Notes: generated by a model not told the origin, from the sequence alone. Numbered from the stretch's first letter, positions 26,934 through 37,598 are shown. The stretch: DNA of 64,000 bases from Methylobacter tundripaludum SV96 (GCF_000190755.2 NZ_JH109152.1:1894385-1958384); one strand, 5' to 3'. A program made the numbers and translations.

Positions 26934-27354
26934 GGTTATTCTCCTGTTTCCACTAATAAATAGTAAAAAGACGCCACTTTGCTCATGCAACAATAGTGCG
27001 TGAAGGCTTGTTTCAATAACTCAACCTTTATTCAGAAGGCGAACTGTGGGTATTACGCGTTATTTTTGTTCAAGTTATAAAATTTCCATTGTCCAGCATG
27101 GCTTATCAGCGAAATAAAATAAATGATTTTCGTATGCCTAAGTAATGGCACGTATGGATGTCGGATGGCTTTAATTCTATGATCCGTTCCATCGATAGGG
27201 TGTAGGTTTCGCTTTTCACGGCTGAACGATTGTTAAAAACGCGTAACAATTCAGTGTTACTATCTTGTGGACTGAGTTTCCTCAGCAAGCGCTCCCCGCA
27301 GAGAGTATCCCCATGCGCCATGCCGTTGTATAGATTAAATAAAAGGACAAGCTA
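26934..27354. other. Divergent intergenic region between amrS and amrB
   Basis: Contains the upstream regions of amrS (minus) and amrB (plus). I see no convincing gene or structured RNA. Weak -10-like TATAAA sequences occur but lack good -35 partners. Confidence 0.4.
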
Positions 27355-28134
27355 ATGAATAGACAGCCCGCCGTAGCAGGTTCTTTTTATCCTGCAAATC
27401 CGGAACAACTTCATCTGATGCTGGACCAGTTTTTGAATGATGCGGCGACCAATGAAAAAGTTCCCAAAGCCATCATCGCGCCTCATGCCGGTTATATTTA
27501 TTCCGGCCCGATTGCCGCAAGCGCCTATGCCCGGTTAAAAAAAGCCCATGACAAGATAACCCGCGTGGTGCTTATCGGCCCCTCTCATCGCGTGGCTTTC
27601 AGGGGCCTTGCCGTAAGCAGATCGGAAACGTTTACCACACCGTTGGGATCTGTCCCTGTGGATCAGGCGGCAGTGCAAACCCTAGTCCAACTGCCCTTTG
27701 TCGAATACATTGAGCAGGCGCACACCTATGAGCACAGCCTGGAAGTGCATCTGCCTTTTTTACAGGAAATGCTGGATAGCTTTGAAATCGTACCCATTGT
27801 TGCAGGCGAAGCTTCGCCTGAACAAGTCAGTCAGGTGCTTGATGCGTTATGGGGCGGCGATGAAACGCTGATTGTGATCAGTTCCGACCTGAGTCATTAT
27901 CATGATTATGCCACCGCTCAGCAGATGGATAAATCAACCAGCCAGGCCATAGAGCAGCTGCAATATGAGCGGCTCGCCCCCGAATCCGCTTGCGGCAAAG
28001 TGCCTGTCAGCGGCCTGTTAAAACTGGCAAGGAAAAAGTCGCTGTCCGTTACAACCATAGACCTGCGCAACTCCGGCGACACCGCTGGAGATAAAGCCAG
28101 CGTGGTCGGCTACGGTGCTTATGTCATTGAATAA
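27355..28134 (+). CDS. amrB: AmmeMemoRadiSam system protein B (MEMO family)
   Basis: 259 residues. It starts with RQPAVAGSFYPANPEQL, the family signature, then APHAGYIYSGPIAA with the first metal-ligand-like His, LIGPSHRVAFRGLA, HTYEHSLEVHLPFLQ and SSDLSHYHDYATAQQMD, which line the site homologous to extradiol dioxygenases. Human MEMO1 is a homologue with roles in cell migration and iron or copper handling; the bacterial function is unknown. GGACAAGCTA is the ribosome site. It overlaps amrA. Confidence 0.92.
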   Translation: MNRQPAVAGSFYPANPEQLHLMLDQFLNDAATNEKVPKAIIAPHAGYIYSGPIAASAYARLKKAHDKITRVVLIGPSHRVAFRGLAVSRSETFTTPLGSVPVDQAAVQTLVQLPFVEYIEQAHTYEHSLEVHLPFLQEMLDSFEIVPIVAGEASPEQVSQVLDALWGGDETLIVISSDLSHYHDYATAQQMDKSTSQAIEQLQYERLAPESACGKVPVSGLLKLARKKSLSVTTIDLRNSGDTAGDKASVVGYGAYVIE

Positions 28135-28750
28135 GGTGAATCGGCAACGCCTGCTGGAGTTGGCGAAGCGCTCAATACAGCATGGTTTACAAACAGGTCG
28201 CCCCCTGAAAATCAACCTGGACGATTATCCGGAAGAATTGACGGAAACGCGCGCCACCTTTGTTACCTTGCAGATAAACCATCAACTGCGCGGCTGCATC
28301 GGCATGCTGGAAGCGGTCAGGCCGCTGGCCGAAGATATTGCCGAAAATGCATTTTCCGCCGCCTTCAGAGACCCTCGCTTTCCGCCACTGCAAGCGGACG
28401 AACTCGACGACCTGGAAATACACCTGTCCTTGCTCACACCGGCCGAACCTATTACATTTACCTCTGAACAGGACTTAATATCTCAACTGCAACCCGGTAT
28501 AGACGGCTTAATATTGGAAGAACCGGAAATTTATAGCGCTGCGAACAAGCGCGAACAGCTGCCGCCGAGAATAGACGGTTTAATATTGGAAAAAGGTCGC
28601 CGACGCGGCACTTTTTTGCCGTCGGTATGGGAATCATTGCCGGAACCTGAGCAGTTTTTACGGCATTTAAAACAAAAGGCAGGATTACCGCCCGACTACT
28701 GGTCTAAAAATATCCGGATTTACCGCTATCAGACGGAGATAATAGACTAG
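28121..28750 (+). CDS. amrA: AmmeMemoRadiSam system protein A (AMMECR1 family)
   Basis: 209 residues. AMMECR1 features are ATFVTLQINHQLRGCIGMLEA (RGCIG is invariant), AFSAAFRDPRFPPL and GTFLPSVWESLPEPEQFL. The segment near residues 128-158 contains IDGLILE twice, about 24 residues apart, where family members have it once; see findings. The start ATG lies 14 bp inside the end of amrB; a GTG six bases earlier is possible. Completes the trio with amrB and the divergent amrS. Function unknown. Confidence 0.9.
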   Translation: MSLNKVNRQRLLELAKRSIQHGLQTGRPLKINLDDYPEELTETRATFVTLQINHQLRGCIGMLEAVRPLAEDIAENAFSAAFRDPRFPPLQADELDDLEIHLSLLTPAEPITFTSEQDLISQLQPGIDGLILEEPEIYSAANKREQLPPRIDGLILEKGRRRGTFLPSVWESLPEPEQFLRHLKQKAGLPPDYWSKNIRIYRYQTEIID

Positions 28751-29952
28751 GCAAGCGTTACGCTGTCAACATCTTCAAATGATGGTAACCATCCGCAAGA
28801 GACTTCACCGTTAAATGGATTGTACGCCCCATCGACTACCGGCTTTAAGCGTGGATCATTAAACAACCGCCATGATCGGATGAAACAAGAATGATGTCGC
28901 CGTATTCAGGATGTTTGATGCACTTGGCCGCAACCATTCCAGCGTAGACAACTCTGTCAATTTCGTCGTAAATATCTTCGGAGATTTCTGCGTATTGCTG
29001 CACGGTGAGGGGCGTTATTTTTGCGTCTTTCATTCAAATAGTCTCCGATAGATTAAAGAAAGGTGAGCTTGGCGAATAGCGCTATTTTGCTTTTGTGATT
29101 GCCGTATTCTTTTTTCATTATTGAGATTCGAATCTAACACGCAGAGGTAAACCGCCCCTTATAGAAAACCTACACTTGCAAGCTTACTGCCAGTCCCTGA
29201 AAAAAATCAGGGACCGGCTCAGAGCTCCATTCATAAAACCTTCCATACCTTGTCAATTAACTGTCAAGGTCAACACAGTGTAAATAAATCCTGCGGTTAA
29301 AGAGCAGCGCTACCATTAATGTGAGTTGAACAATGATGTTAAACATCCATGCTATGTTTTTCATGATGATTTCCTCAAAGCGAATTTATTAAAATTATGC
29401 TTTCGTCAGTCATGTCGACAATGTCGGTCTAACATTCTTGGTGTCGTTATCGGCTGACATTCTTATTCTTGAAGTTAAAATCCCTATCAATCGGTAATCG
29501 CCCAATAACACCTTTTTTTGGAAAGTTTTCGCAGCAGCGAAAAAAGCGTTGATTTTGCATTTTGCCGGTTTATGTCGGTATTCCTCGAAAATAGGTTGGT
29601 GTTGTCCAGGCATCTTTAGGGTAGAGCGCTCAGCGTCTTCAATCAATAAGCGTGATTACTTATCAGGTGAACTCGCTATTGAGCTGAATGCCTTACCTTA
29701 ACCAACGTTTTAATTCCAAATGATTCTTCAAGATTAACGCATAAAAAATATCATTTATTTAATTTCCTTATACAACAGCACGTTAGTTCTTTATTGATAT
29801 TTACCACGAAAAAAATTGGCTATTTTTAAAGACGGGGGGAATTATTTTGCCCATTTTGGCAATGCATAAGCAGGTTTCCATGGGGTGCATGGGCGAGTAA
29901 CAAACCTTGTTTCCATGATATTTTTATCGGCAGCGCCATAATTCGCTCCGCC
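28751..29952. other. Mostly non-coding region between amrA and radC
   Basis: 1.2 kb holding one credible small gene (28845-29033). GTCCCTGA and TCAGGGAC (29193-29214) form a perfect 8-bp hairpin with a six-A loop. The stretch 29640-29860 is AT-rich without open frames of note. The frame 29410-29646 (minus) lacks a ribosome site and is not accepted. I see no RNA gene. Confidence 0.5.
28845..29033 (-). CDS. Small protein of unknown function
   Basis: 62 residues, mildly acidic, with no signal or membrane segment: it begins MKDAKITPLTVQQYAEISED and contains KHPEYGDIILVSSDHGG near the end. CGGAG lies about 10 bases before the ATG. Codon use resembles a real gene and it stands alone in a long intergenic region. 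Not recognised. Confidence 0.5.
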   Translation of the reverse strand: MKDAKITPLTVQQYAEISEDIYDEIDRVVYAGMVAAKCIKHPEYGDIILVSSDHGGCLMIHA

Positions 29953-30627
29953 TCACAACAAACCATGCTCTGCAAAGGAATAGGGCTGCCCGTCGCCGAT
30001 AATAAAATGATCCAGCACCCGTATATCGAACAAGGCCAAGGCCTGCTTCAGTTTCTCGGTGATATGTTTATCTGCCTGACTGGGTTCGGAAATACCGGAC
30101 GGGTGGTTATGGGCAAAAATCACCGCTGCCGCATTATGGCGTAATGCCTGCTTGGCGACTTCCCTCGGATAAACGCTGGCACCGTCTATGGTGCCCCTGA
30201 ATAATTCATCCAGTTGTATAACCCGGTGCTGGTTATCAAGAAATAAACAGGCAAACACTTCATAGCTGTAGCCGCGCAGTTGTGCGCTGAGGTAGGAACG
30301 GGTGATTTCCGGACTGGTTAGCGCATTGCCGCGCTGCAGGGCTTCCTTAAAATGTCGCCGGGCCATTTCCAATACGGCCTGGAGCTGAGCATAAGTGGCC
30401 TCGCCCAAGCCTTTGCCCTCGCAAAAACGTTGCTGGTCGGCGCCTAACAAGGCGTTCAGGGAACCGAAGTCGACGAGCAACTCACGAGCCAGGTCAACTG
30501 CGGATTTGCCCGGCGAGCCGGTGCGCAGAAAAATAGCCAGCAGTTCCGCGTCGGTTAAAGCGGCCGAGCCGCGTCGCAACAGTTTTTCTCTGGGCCGATC
30601 TTCTACCGACCAATCTTTAATGGACAT
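29953..30627 (-). CDS. radC: RadC family JAB/MPN protein
   Basis: 224 residues. It starts [17 protein letters not shown], has the helix-hairpin-helix region [15 protein letters not shown], and ends with the JAMM domain ([31 protein letters not shown]) with an intact HxH...D metal motif. RadC was once linked to repair but its role is unclear; relatives occur in mobile elements. This one is the chromosomal form divergent from coaBC, an order shared with Pseudomonas and E. coli. AAGAGG precedes the ATG at 30627; the frame extends 11 codons further up. Confidence 0.93.
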   Translation of the reverse strand: MSIKDWSVEDRPREKLLRRGSAALTDAELLAIFLRTGSPGKSAVDLARELLVDFGSLNALLGADQQRFCEGKGLGEATYAQLQAVLEMARRHFKEALQRGNALTSPEITRSYLSAQLRGYSYEVFACLFLDNQHRVIQLDELFRGTIDGASVYPREVAKQALRHNAAAVIFAHNHPSGISEPSQADKHITEKLKQALALFDIRVLDHFIIGDGQPYSFAEHGLL

Positions 30628-30739
30628 AGGCCTCTTCCTATACGATTGAGATTTAAGCATAGAAGAATTTCTTCATACTTGCCATAATGTCGCCATTTGT
30701 TCAACTTTTCCGGGCATTACTATTAACAAACATATTTTA

Positions 30740-31930
30740 TTGGCTGTCAGCGGCGGCATTGCTGCGTACAAGTCGGCCGAGTTGGTCAGGCTGTTGCGAA
30801 AACGGGGCGCCAAAGTGCGCGTGGTGATGACCCGATCAGCCATGCAGTTTGTTAGTCCGCTCACCTTTCAGGCGCTTTCCGGCAATCCGGTGCATAGCGA
30901 ATTGCTTGATGCGGATGAAGAGCATGCCATGGGCCATATCAATCTGGCGCGCTGGGCCGATGCATTGATTATCGCCCCGGCAACGGCCAACACCCTTGCA
31001 AAATGCAGCCACGGTCTGGCTGACGACTTATTGTCAACGCTCTACCTGGCGGCAACCTGCCCTGTTTACGTTGCCCCGGCCATGAATCAAGCCATGTGGC
31101 ATAAAACAGTCACTCAGGAAAATATTCAAAAACTCAAAAGCCACGGCGTTATTGTGATCGGCCCCGAACAAGGCGATCAGGCTTGCGGCGAAACCGGCTT
31201 CGGCAGGATGTCCGAGCCTCTGGACATTTGTAACCGTTTAATGGATGAACCGACCGCACAGTGTTTAAGCGGGCTTAAGGTTTTAATCAGCGCCGGACCG
31301 ACCCGCGAACCTTTAGATCCGGTCCGCTACATCACCAATCGCAGTTCAGGAAAAATGGGCTATGCGCTTGCCAATGCCGCATTAAAAGCCGGCGCCAAAG
31401 TCACGCTGGTCAGCGGCCCGGTTACACTTTCCGCCCCTGATAATGCGGAGCTTATAAGCGTAGAAACAGCGGCGCAAATGCATGCGGCGGTTATCGCCAA
31501 AGCCGCGGAACATGATATTTACATCGGCGCGGCGGCTGTTGCCGATTACAGCCCTGCCCTGATGGAAAAAGAGAAAATAAAAAAACAGGCCGAACAAACC
31601 ACGCTGACCTTGCAAAAAACCAGGGATATTCTGGCGGAAGTCGCACAACTCGCTAACCGCCCGTTCACGGTCGGATTTGCCGCAGAAACCCATGACCTTG
31701 AACAATACGCCCAAGACAAATTGACGCGCAAGAATCTGGATATGATTGCGGCAAACTGGGTAGGGCGCGATTTGGGCGGCTTTGATAGCGAACAAAACGC
31801 ATTGCTGGTGTTCTGGAAAAACGGTCAAAAATCCCTGGCAATGACCGACAAAAATCATTTGGCCGAACAACTAATCAGCTTAATCGTAGAGAGAATGGAA
31901 TATGAAAGGCGCCACAAAAATACAGCTTAA
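30740..31930 (+). CDS. coaBC: Phosphopantothenoylcysteine synthetase/decarboxylase (5' end uncertain)
   Basis: Bifunctional coenzyme A enzyme, about 400 residues. The CoaC half has [17 protein letters not shown] and [10 protein letters not shown], and the CoaB half has [19 protein letters not shown] and AAAVADYSP. The frame as listed begins at a TTG inside what should be the first beta strand (family proteins read about [15 protein letters not shown]). In-frame sequence continues upstream through [12 protein letters not shown], but it has only ATT codons (30716, 30722) and no ATG, GTG or TTG before them. The true start is therefore probably a rare ATT, or there is a local frame error. Overlaps dut by 29 bp. 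Confidence 0.9.
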   Translation: MAVSGGIAAYKSAELVRLLRKRGAKVRVVMTRSAMQFVSPLTFQALSGNPVHSELLDADEEHAMGHINLARWADALIIAPATANTLAKCSHGLADDLLSTLYLAATCPVYVAPAMNQAMWHKTVTQENIQKLKSHGVIVIGPEQGDQACGETGFGRMSEPLDICNRLMDEPTAQCLSGLKVLISAGPTREPLDPVRYITNRSSGKMGYALANAALKAGAKVTLVSGPVTLSAPDNAELISVETAAQMHAAVIAKAAEHDIYIGAAAVADYSPALMEKEKIKKQAEQTTLTLQKTRDILAEVAQLANRPFTVGFAAETHDLEQYAQDKLTRKNLDMIAANWVGRDLGGFDSEQNALLVFWKNGQKSLAMTDKNHLAEQLISLIVERMEYERRHKNTA

Positions 31931-32366
31931 AATTCTGGACAGCCGTTTAGGCAAAGACATTCCGTTGCCTGAATATGCGACATCAGGTTCGGCGGGTTTG
32001 GACTTGCGCGCCTGCCTGGATGAGCCGGTCGAGTTAAAACCGGGCGAAACATTGCTAATTCCAACCGGCCTGGCTATCCATATTGACGATCATCAGCTGG
32101 CCGCAGTTTTATTGCCCAGATCCGGTCTGGGACACAAACACGGCATCGTGTTGGGTAATCTGGTCGGGCTGATCGATTCGGATTATCAAGGACAGGTCTT
32201 CGTCTCCTGCTGGAACCGGGGCGACACCGCTTTTACCATTAATATCGGCGAGCGCATCGCACAAATGGTTTTTGTACCGGTGGTGCAGGTGGAATTCGAA
32301 CAAGTCGCCGAGTTCGACCAAAGTTTGCGCGGCTCCGGCGGCTTTGGTCATACAGGTCGTCATTAA
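31902..32366 (+). CDS. dut: dUTP pyrophosphatase
   Basis: 154-residue trimeric dUTPase that removes dUTP and supplies dUMP for thymidylate. Five motifs are visible: AGLDLRAC (I), [10 protein letters not shown] (II), [10 protein letters not shown] (III), [10 protein letters not shown] (IV) and the C-terminal arm [10 protein letters not shown] (V). It overlaps the end of coaBC by 29 bp, as in many proteobacteria, and lies 28 bp ahead of algC. The ATG at 31902 has GAGAGAATGGA upstream. Confidence 0.96.
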   Translation: MKGATKIQLKILDSRLGKDIPLPEYATSGSAGLDLRACLDEPVELKPGETLLIPTGLAIHIDDHQLAAVLLPRSGLGHKHGIVLGNLVGLIDSDYQGQVFVSCWNRGDTAFTINIGERIAQMVFVPVVQVEFEQVAEFDQSLRGSGGFGHTGRH

Positions 32367-32394
32367 GCTGTTTTTCTTTCATAGAGGCATAAAC

Positions 32395-35037
32395 ATGGTA
32401 CGACTATTTTCTTTACTGTCAGCGTTTGCCGTTTTAATGATTCTGACTGCCGGTACGGGCGTTTACTGGATCAGTGCAACTCAAATCGCGCAATCAAAGC
32501 AAGACGCCACGGCAGCCGTTGCAAAAAGCGTCGCGTTAGGCATAACGGCACAGATAAAGCTGCTGACCGACACGCTGGAAAAAATGGCGCAGGACCCCGA
32601 GGTATTGGCTGCGGTTACCAGTGCAGATACAGCTCGCACACACACGGTGGCGGCAGAACTTGAACGGCATTTACCCGGCGTTCTAAAGGTCAGGCTGTTA
32701 TTACCGGGCATCAGTGAGCTGGATGACAAAAGCGTGCCCAAAATGGGTTATGCCGATCTGGACATGGTGCGGGAGACCTTTACCAAAAACCAACTACCCG
32801 CAATACAAGGCGATGTCGGGCCTGACCGGCATCTGGCGATAACCCGGAGGATTATGCAGAATGATCAGGCGGTCGGCGTTATCCTGGCCAGCTTGAACTA
32901 CGACTTTATTAGCAAAACCGTACAGGCAGCGGAGCTAAAAGACGGGTATCTTGAATTGAAACAGGCAACGCTGGTGTTAGGCGCTGCCGGTCAACCGGTC
33001 GGTGCAGAACAAGGCGATGATGTCCCGATAAAAGTAGCCAACACCGGCTGGGAACTGCATTACCGGTATGACAACAGTGTAAATTCCTCCGGACTGACTG
33101 TCATTGCAAGCATAACCGCCCTTTCCGCCCTGCTGGCGCTGCTGGCTTTTTTTATGGGCTACCGGAAGCTTTCATCTCTGCTGACGCACGATCTGGGCAG
33201 CGTGCTGAAAGCCTTTAAGGATCTGATGACCAATAAACTACAGGGTAACTATCCTGTTAAGTTGCCGGAAATGCATGCCGTTATTTCCACGTTATCGCAG
33301 TTTAAACGGGTTATGGATAATCAGGACAGCTATGTAGCCGACGATAATAATATTGCCGATTTTGGAATGCGTGGTTTTTTTGATGACTTTGGCGACGGCC
33401 TGACCGCGACTGCTCCCGGCAGTCTTACGGCACTTCCTCCAGCCATGAAGATCAAATCAGAAGCTACGCCGCCAAAGACAGCGAACGACGGCATCGACGC
33501 AAGAGCAGTTGCCGAAGCAGAGCAACGCCTGGAGCAGTCACCTAAAGCACAAACCGACGGCGTTAATTTTAATAAACCGGCTGCCGCAACCAGCAAACCG
33601 GAAGCCGTTGAAAAAACCGTGCCGGACTTCTTTGACATGCCCCTTTCCACAAAAAAAACGGCTGACACGGGCGTTATTTTCAGGGCTTACGACATCCGAG
33701 GTATCGTCGGCAAAACGCTGACTAAAGAAGTGGTTTACGACATTGGTCGTGCACTGGGCACCCAGGCTAAAGAGCTTGGTTGTAAAACCATCGTGGTCGG
33801 CCGGGATGGAAGAACCTCCAGCCCTGCCCTAGCGGAAGCCCTGACCAAGGGCATTATTACAACCGGCCTCAATGTGCTGGATATAGGCATGATACCCACG
33901 CCGGTGCTTTATTTTGTGGCAAGACACACCGAAGGACGTTCCGGGGTGATGATTACCGGCAGCCATAACCCCGCCGATTATAACGGCCTGAAAATGGTCA
34001 TCAACGGCGAAACGTTGGCTGACGAAAGAATCCAACAGCTTAAAACCTGCATTGATAATCAGGCCTATGCAACCGGCAAGCCCGGCGGCATCGAACAGAA
34101 CAGCCAATTCAGCAATGAATACATCGGCATTATTTCCGAAGATATACATATCGCCAGACCCATGACCGTGGTGCTGGACTGCGGCAACGGCGTTGCCGGT
34201 GAACTGGGGCCGATGCTGCTGAAAACGCTGGGCTGTGAAGTGAAGGAGCTATTTTGCGACATCGACGGCACCTTTCCCAATCACCATCCGGACCCCAGCA
34301 ATCCCAAGAACCTGTCCGAATTGATTGCAACGGTCAAGCATTACAAAGCCGACATCGGCATCGCTTTTGACGGCGACGGCGATCGTTTGGGCGTTGTCGA
34401 CTCAAACGGCAAAATCATCTGGCCGGACCGGCAGATGATGCTGTTTGCCAAAGATGTGCTGGCCGGCAAACCCGGATCGGAAATCATTTACGATGTGAAA
34501 TGCACCCGCCATCTGGCCGATCAAATCGTAAAATACGGCGGTAAGCCGACCCTCTGGAAGACCGGGCATTCATTGATGAAAGCCAAGCTTAAGGAAACCG
34601 GGGCCAAGTTGGCCGGTGAAATGAGCGGACATATTTTCTTTAATGATCGCTGGTTCGGTTTTGACGATGCCTTGTATTCGGCCGCGCGTTTGCTCGAAAT
34701 ACTGTCCCGCGACACGCGCAACAGCGCCGAGGTATTTGCCGATTTTCCCGATAGCATCAACACCCCGGAATTGAATGTCGTGCTGGAAGAAGGTGAAAAT
34801 TTCACTTTTATGGACGGCCTGCTTGCCGCCGCCCATTTTAGCGACGGCAAAATCACCGATATAGACGGAATGCGCGTCGACTTCCCGGACGGCTGGGGAC
34901 TGGTACGGGCATCAAACACCACACCGTCACTGGTTATCCGTTTTGAGGCCGATTCGGAAGCCGCAATGAGCGGCATTCAGGAGCAATTCAGACAACTGAT
35001 GAAAAAGATCAAACCCGATATTGTTTTGCCTTTTTAA
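32395..35037 (+). CDS. algC: Phosphomannomutase/phosphoglucomutase with long membrane-anchored N-terminal extension
   Basis: 880 residues, about 420 more than classical AlgC. Residues 5-27 are a membrane segment, residues 30-235 look like a periplasmic sensor-type domain, a second membrane segment (about 238-262) follows, then a Pro/Ala/Lys-rich linker to residue 420. The C-terminal mutase starts at FRAYDIRGIVGKTLT (426), with the catalytic phospho-serine in TGSHNPADYNGLK (about 522), the metal loop DGDGDRLGVVD (about 658) and GEMSGHIFF for substrate. It interconverts mannose or glucose 6- and 1-phosphates, feeding manC. AGAGG precedes the ATG. The coaBC-dut-algC order is that of Pseudomonas. 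Confidence 0.92.
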   Translation: MVRLFSLLSAFAVLMILTAGTGVYWISATQIAQSKQDATAAVAKSVALGITAQIKLLTDTLEKMAQDPEVLAAVTSADTARTHTVAAELERHLPGVLKVRLLLPGISELDDKSVPKMGYADLDMVRETFTKNQLPAIQGDVGPDRHLAITRRIMQNDQAVGVILASLNYDFISKTVQAAELKDGYLELKQATLVLGAAGQPVGAEQGDDVPIKVANTGWELHYRYDNSVNSSGLTVIASITALSALLALLAFFMGYRKLSSLLTHDLGSVLKAFKDLMTNKLQGNYPVKLPEMHAVISTLSQFKRVMDNQDSYVADDNNIADFGMRGFFDDFGDGLTATAPGSLTALPPAMKIKSEATPPKTANDGIDARAVAEAEQRLEQSPKAQTDGVNFNKPAAATSKPEAVEKTVPDFFDMPLSTKKTADTGVIFRAYDIRGIVGKTLTKEVVYDIGRALGTQAKELGCKTIVVGRDGRTSSPALAEALTKGIITTGLNVLDIGMIPTPVLYFVARHTEGRSGVMITGSHNPADYNGLKMVINGETLADERIQQLKTCIDNQAYATGKPGGIEQNSQFSNEYIGIISEDIHIARPMTVVLDCGNGVAGELGPMLLKTLGCEVKELFCDIDGTFPNHHPDPSNPKNLSELIATVKHYKADIGIAFDGDGDRLGVVDSNGKIIWPDRQMMLFAKDVLAGKPGSEIIYDVKCTRHLADQIVKYGGKPTLWKTGHSLMKAKLKETGAKLAGEMSGHIFFNDRWFGFDDALYSAARLLEILSRDTRNSAEVFADFPDSINTPELNVVLEEGENFTFMDGLLAAAHFSDGKITDIDGMRVDFPDGWGLVRASNTTPSLVIRFEADSEAAMSGIQEQFRQLMKKIKPDIVLPF

Positions 35038-35174
35038 TAAACCGGAAACATCGTATCGCTGAAGAAACCCTATAAACATTAAAGTTAAATACTGCTCAAC
35101 TCAGTTTCTTGTACAATAGCATTACACTAATATAATAGTGGTTTATATCCAGTTTCTTAACCCAGGAAAGAATA

Positions 35175-35570
35175 ATGAAAAAAATAAGTCTATTGCTTGC
35201 GTTATCCTTGTTGTTTGGCTTTTCAAGCACGGCTGTATTTGCCGCTCCTCTAACTTCTAATAAAGACATCATCGGCAGTTGGTTTCTGGAATATACAAAA
35301 AAATCGCCGGAAGATACTGAAAAAAAACCGATGGGCATGACCTGGGTGATTGATAATAGCCAGCTGACCCAAAAAGATATTCCTCAAGTTAGAGGCAATC
35401 CCTATGACGCGCCGGCAGTCGACTATGTTGTTGAAGACGGCACTTTAAAAGTCAGCATATTGGGCAGGGCGGGCAAATTCGATGTTTACTCGTTAGTGGA
35501 AAAAACCGATACGGCTATGGTACTTAAAGATAACAAGTACGGAACCTACATGTATTTTACCAAGAAGTAA
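35175..35570 (+). CDS. Small exported protein of unknown function
   Basis: 131 residues. A clear signal peptide (KKISLLLALSLLFGFSS, cleavage after AVFA near residue 23) precedes a small beta-rich domain with the motif IIGSWFLEYTKK near the mature N terminus, reminiscent of lipocalin-like or META-like folds in which GxW opens the barrel. The C terminus KYGTYMYFTKK is also strand-like. No Cys in the mature part. AGGAAAG lies before the ATG. Stands alone between algC and argS; not recognised beyond this. Confidence 0.72.
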   Translation: MKKISLLLALSLLFGFSSTAVFAAPLTSNKDIIGSWFLEYTKKSPEDTEKKPMGMTWVIDNSQLTQKDIPQVRGNPYDAPAVDYVVEDGTLKVSILGRAGKFDVYSLVEKTDTAMVLKDNKYGTYMYFTKK

Positions 35571-35640
35571 GCTCCCTCCTCCCAGTCTCCGAGGCTTACG
35601 CGTTATAAACATGACGATTAAGCCTCAACAAATACTCCTG

Positions 35641-35671
35641 CATTACTGCGCTGCTCTACCCTCCTTGTCGG
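35641..35671 (-). repeat. Dispersed repeat, family A, inverted partial copy
   Basis: On the minus strand the sequence reads AAGGAGGGTAGAGCAGCGCA, matching the left half of the copies near 5.3, 42.97 and 43.41 kb. Lies in the 266-bp gap between the small exported protein and argS, which holds no gene. Confidence 0.5.
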
Positions 35672-35836
35672 CACACCACTCACACTTCGTTTCAATGACG
35701 AACAGCGCCGGCAAAAAGTCCTGTTGGTCACTCTGTTGTCCTGTGAATTGGCATCAATGTTGTTTGAATGGATAATCGAATGATTTTAATGGATAATGCA
35801 CGTCTATTTACTTGATCTAACCTACGCAGTGAAGCA

Positions 35837-37597
35837 ATGAAAAAAAAGATAGAGGAACTTATCCTGCAAGCCGTTGAAACACTAAAATCAAACGGTGTTC
35901 TCGCTCAGGAAATCACCCCGAACATTACGATTGACCGCACCCGTGACCCACAACACGGCGATTTTGCTTCGAATCTGGCATTAATGCTGGCGAAACAGGT
36001 AAATACAAACCCGCGCCAACTGGCAGAAAAACTGATTGCCGCACTGCCTCAAGATACCGCAATAGTTAAAGTTGAACTGGCGGGCCCCGGCTTTATCAAT
36101 TTCTTTATCGATCCCACCGCCCAATATCAGGTTATCAAGCAAATTCACGACCAAGGCCCGAAATTTGGCTTAAGCAATGTCGGCGCCGGTAAAAAAGTCC
36201 AGGTCGAGTTTGTTTCCGCCAATCCAACCGGCCCTTTGCATGTCGGTCATGGACGTGGCGCCGCCTATGGTTCTGCGGTTGCCGATTTATTACAGGCAAC
36301 CGGTTTTGACGTGCATCGCGAATATTATGTCAACGATGCCGGTCGGCAGATGGACATACTCGCCACCAGTATCTGGCTCAGATACCTGGAAGAATGCGGC
36401 GAAGTGGTGCATTTTCCCAGCAATGCTTACCGGGGCGAATACGTACGCGAAATTGCCTGGAACATTCATAAAAACGCCAACAATGAATATCGCAGACCGG
36501 TAGAGCTGGTGTTTGAAGACATTCCTCCCGATGAACCTGCGGGCGGCGACAAGGAAGAACATATCGATGCGCTGATAGCCCGCGCCAAGACCTTGCTGGG
36601 CGCGCCGTTATATCAGGACTTTTTTCAAATAGGCCTGAACAACATTCTGGAAGACATCAAAATCGACTTAAGCGAGTTTGGCGTTGACTATCAGGAATGG
36701 TTTTCAGAACGCCGGCTGATGGACGACGGTTCGGTGGAAAAAGCGCTGGAACGCTTACGCGCGGCCGGTCATCTTTATGAAAAGGATGGCGCGACCTGGT
36801 TTGCCTGCGCCGATTTAGGCGACGAGAAAGACCGGGTGGTCGTCCGCGAGAATGGTCAATCCACCTATTTCGCGTCCGATATTGCCTACCACATGAACAA
36901 GCTGGATCGCGGTTTTGACCAGATTATCAACATTTGGGGAGCCGATCATCATGGCTACATTCCCCGCGTCAGGGCGGCCATTCAGGCCCTGGGCGCAGAT
37001 GAATCCAAGTTAAAAGTGCTGCTGGTACAGTTTGCCTCACTGTATCGCGGCGAAGAAAAAGTACAAATGTCGACCCGCTCCGGCGAATTTGTCACATTGC
37101 GGCAATTGCGCAACGAAGTCGGCAAAGACGCGGCGCGCTTCTTTTACGTGATGCGCAGGTCGGAACAGCACATGGATTTCGACCTGAAACTGGCGACCTC
37201 CAAATCCAACGAGAATCCGGTATTTTACGTGCAGTATGCCTACGCCAGAGTATGCAGCGTGTTGCGCCAATTGGACGAGAAAAACTGGGAACGGAATTTG
37301 CCGCTGGGCATGGAAAATCTGGCGCTATTAACCGAAGAGCACGAAACCAATCTGCTGGGAACACTGGCACGCTATCCTGAAGTGCTGGAACGCGCGGCGT
37401 TACAGTACGAGCCGCATCAGCTGATTCAATACCTGCGCGAATTGGCAAACGAGTTCCATACTTACTACAATGCGCATCAATTTCTTGTTGAGGATGCAAA
37501 AATTCGTAATGCAAGGCTCAATTTGATTTGCGCAGTGAAACAGATATTGGCAAACGGCTTGAGCTTGCTGAATATCAACACACCTGAAGCAATGTAA
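35837..37597 (+). CDS. argS: Arginyl-tRNA synthetase
   Basis: 586-residue class I synthetase. The Arg-tRNA N-terminal domain covers residues 1-110. The HIGH motif is in [18 protein letters not shown] near residue 130, and the KMSKS equivalent is [11 protein letters not shown] near 410, lacking the second lysine as is usual for ArgS. The C-terminal anticodon-binding DALR domain begins around residue 465 ([11 protein letters not shown]) and ends normally. Followed one base later by the SPOR protein gene, so they form a unit. Confidence 0.96.
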   Translation: MKKKIEELILQAVETLKSNGVLAQEITPNITIDRTRDPQHGDFASNLALMLAKQVNTNPRQLAEKLIAALPQDTAIVKVELAGPGFINFFIDPTAQYQVIKQIHDQGPKFGLSNVGAGKKVQVEFVSANPTGPLHVGHGRGAAYGSAVADLLQATGFDVHREYYVNDAGRQMDILATSIWLRYLEECGEVVHFPSNAYRGEYVREIAWNIHKNANNEYRRPVELVFEDIPPDEPAGGDKEEHIDALIARAKTLLGAPLYQDFFQIGLNNILEDIKIDLSEFGVDYQEWFSERRLMDDGSVEKALERLRAAGHLYEKDGATWFACADLGDEKDRVVVRENGQSTYFASDIAYHMNKLDRGFDQIINIWGADHHGYIPRVRAAIQALGADESKLKVLLVQFASLYRGEEKVQMSTRSGEFVTLRQLRNEVGKDAARFFYVMRRSEQHMDFDLKLATSKSNENPVFYVQYAYARVCSVLRQLDEKNWERNLPLGMENLALLTEEHETNLLGTLARYPEVLERAALQYEPHQLIQYLRELANEFHTYYNAHQFLVEDAKIRNARLNLICAVKQILANGLSLLNINTPEAM

Positions 37598-37598
37598 A

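Noticed and set aside
27106..27321. 71-codon minus-strand frame between amrS and amrB
   Set aside because: No ribosome site, no recognisable content, and it covers the likely divergent promoter region.
29410..29646. 78-codon minus-strand frame before radC
   Set aside because: No ribosome site, unusual composition and no similarity to any family I know.
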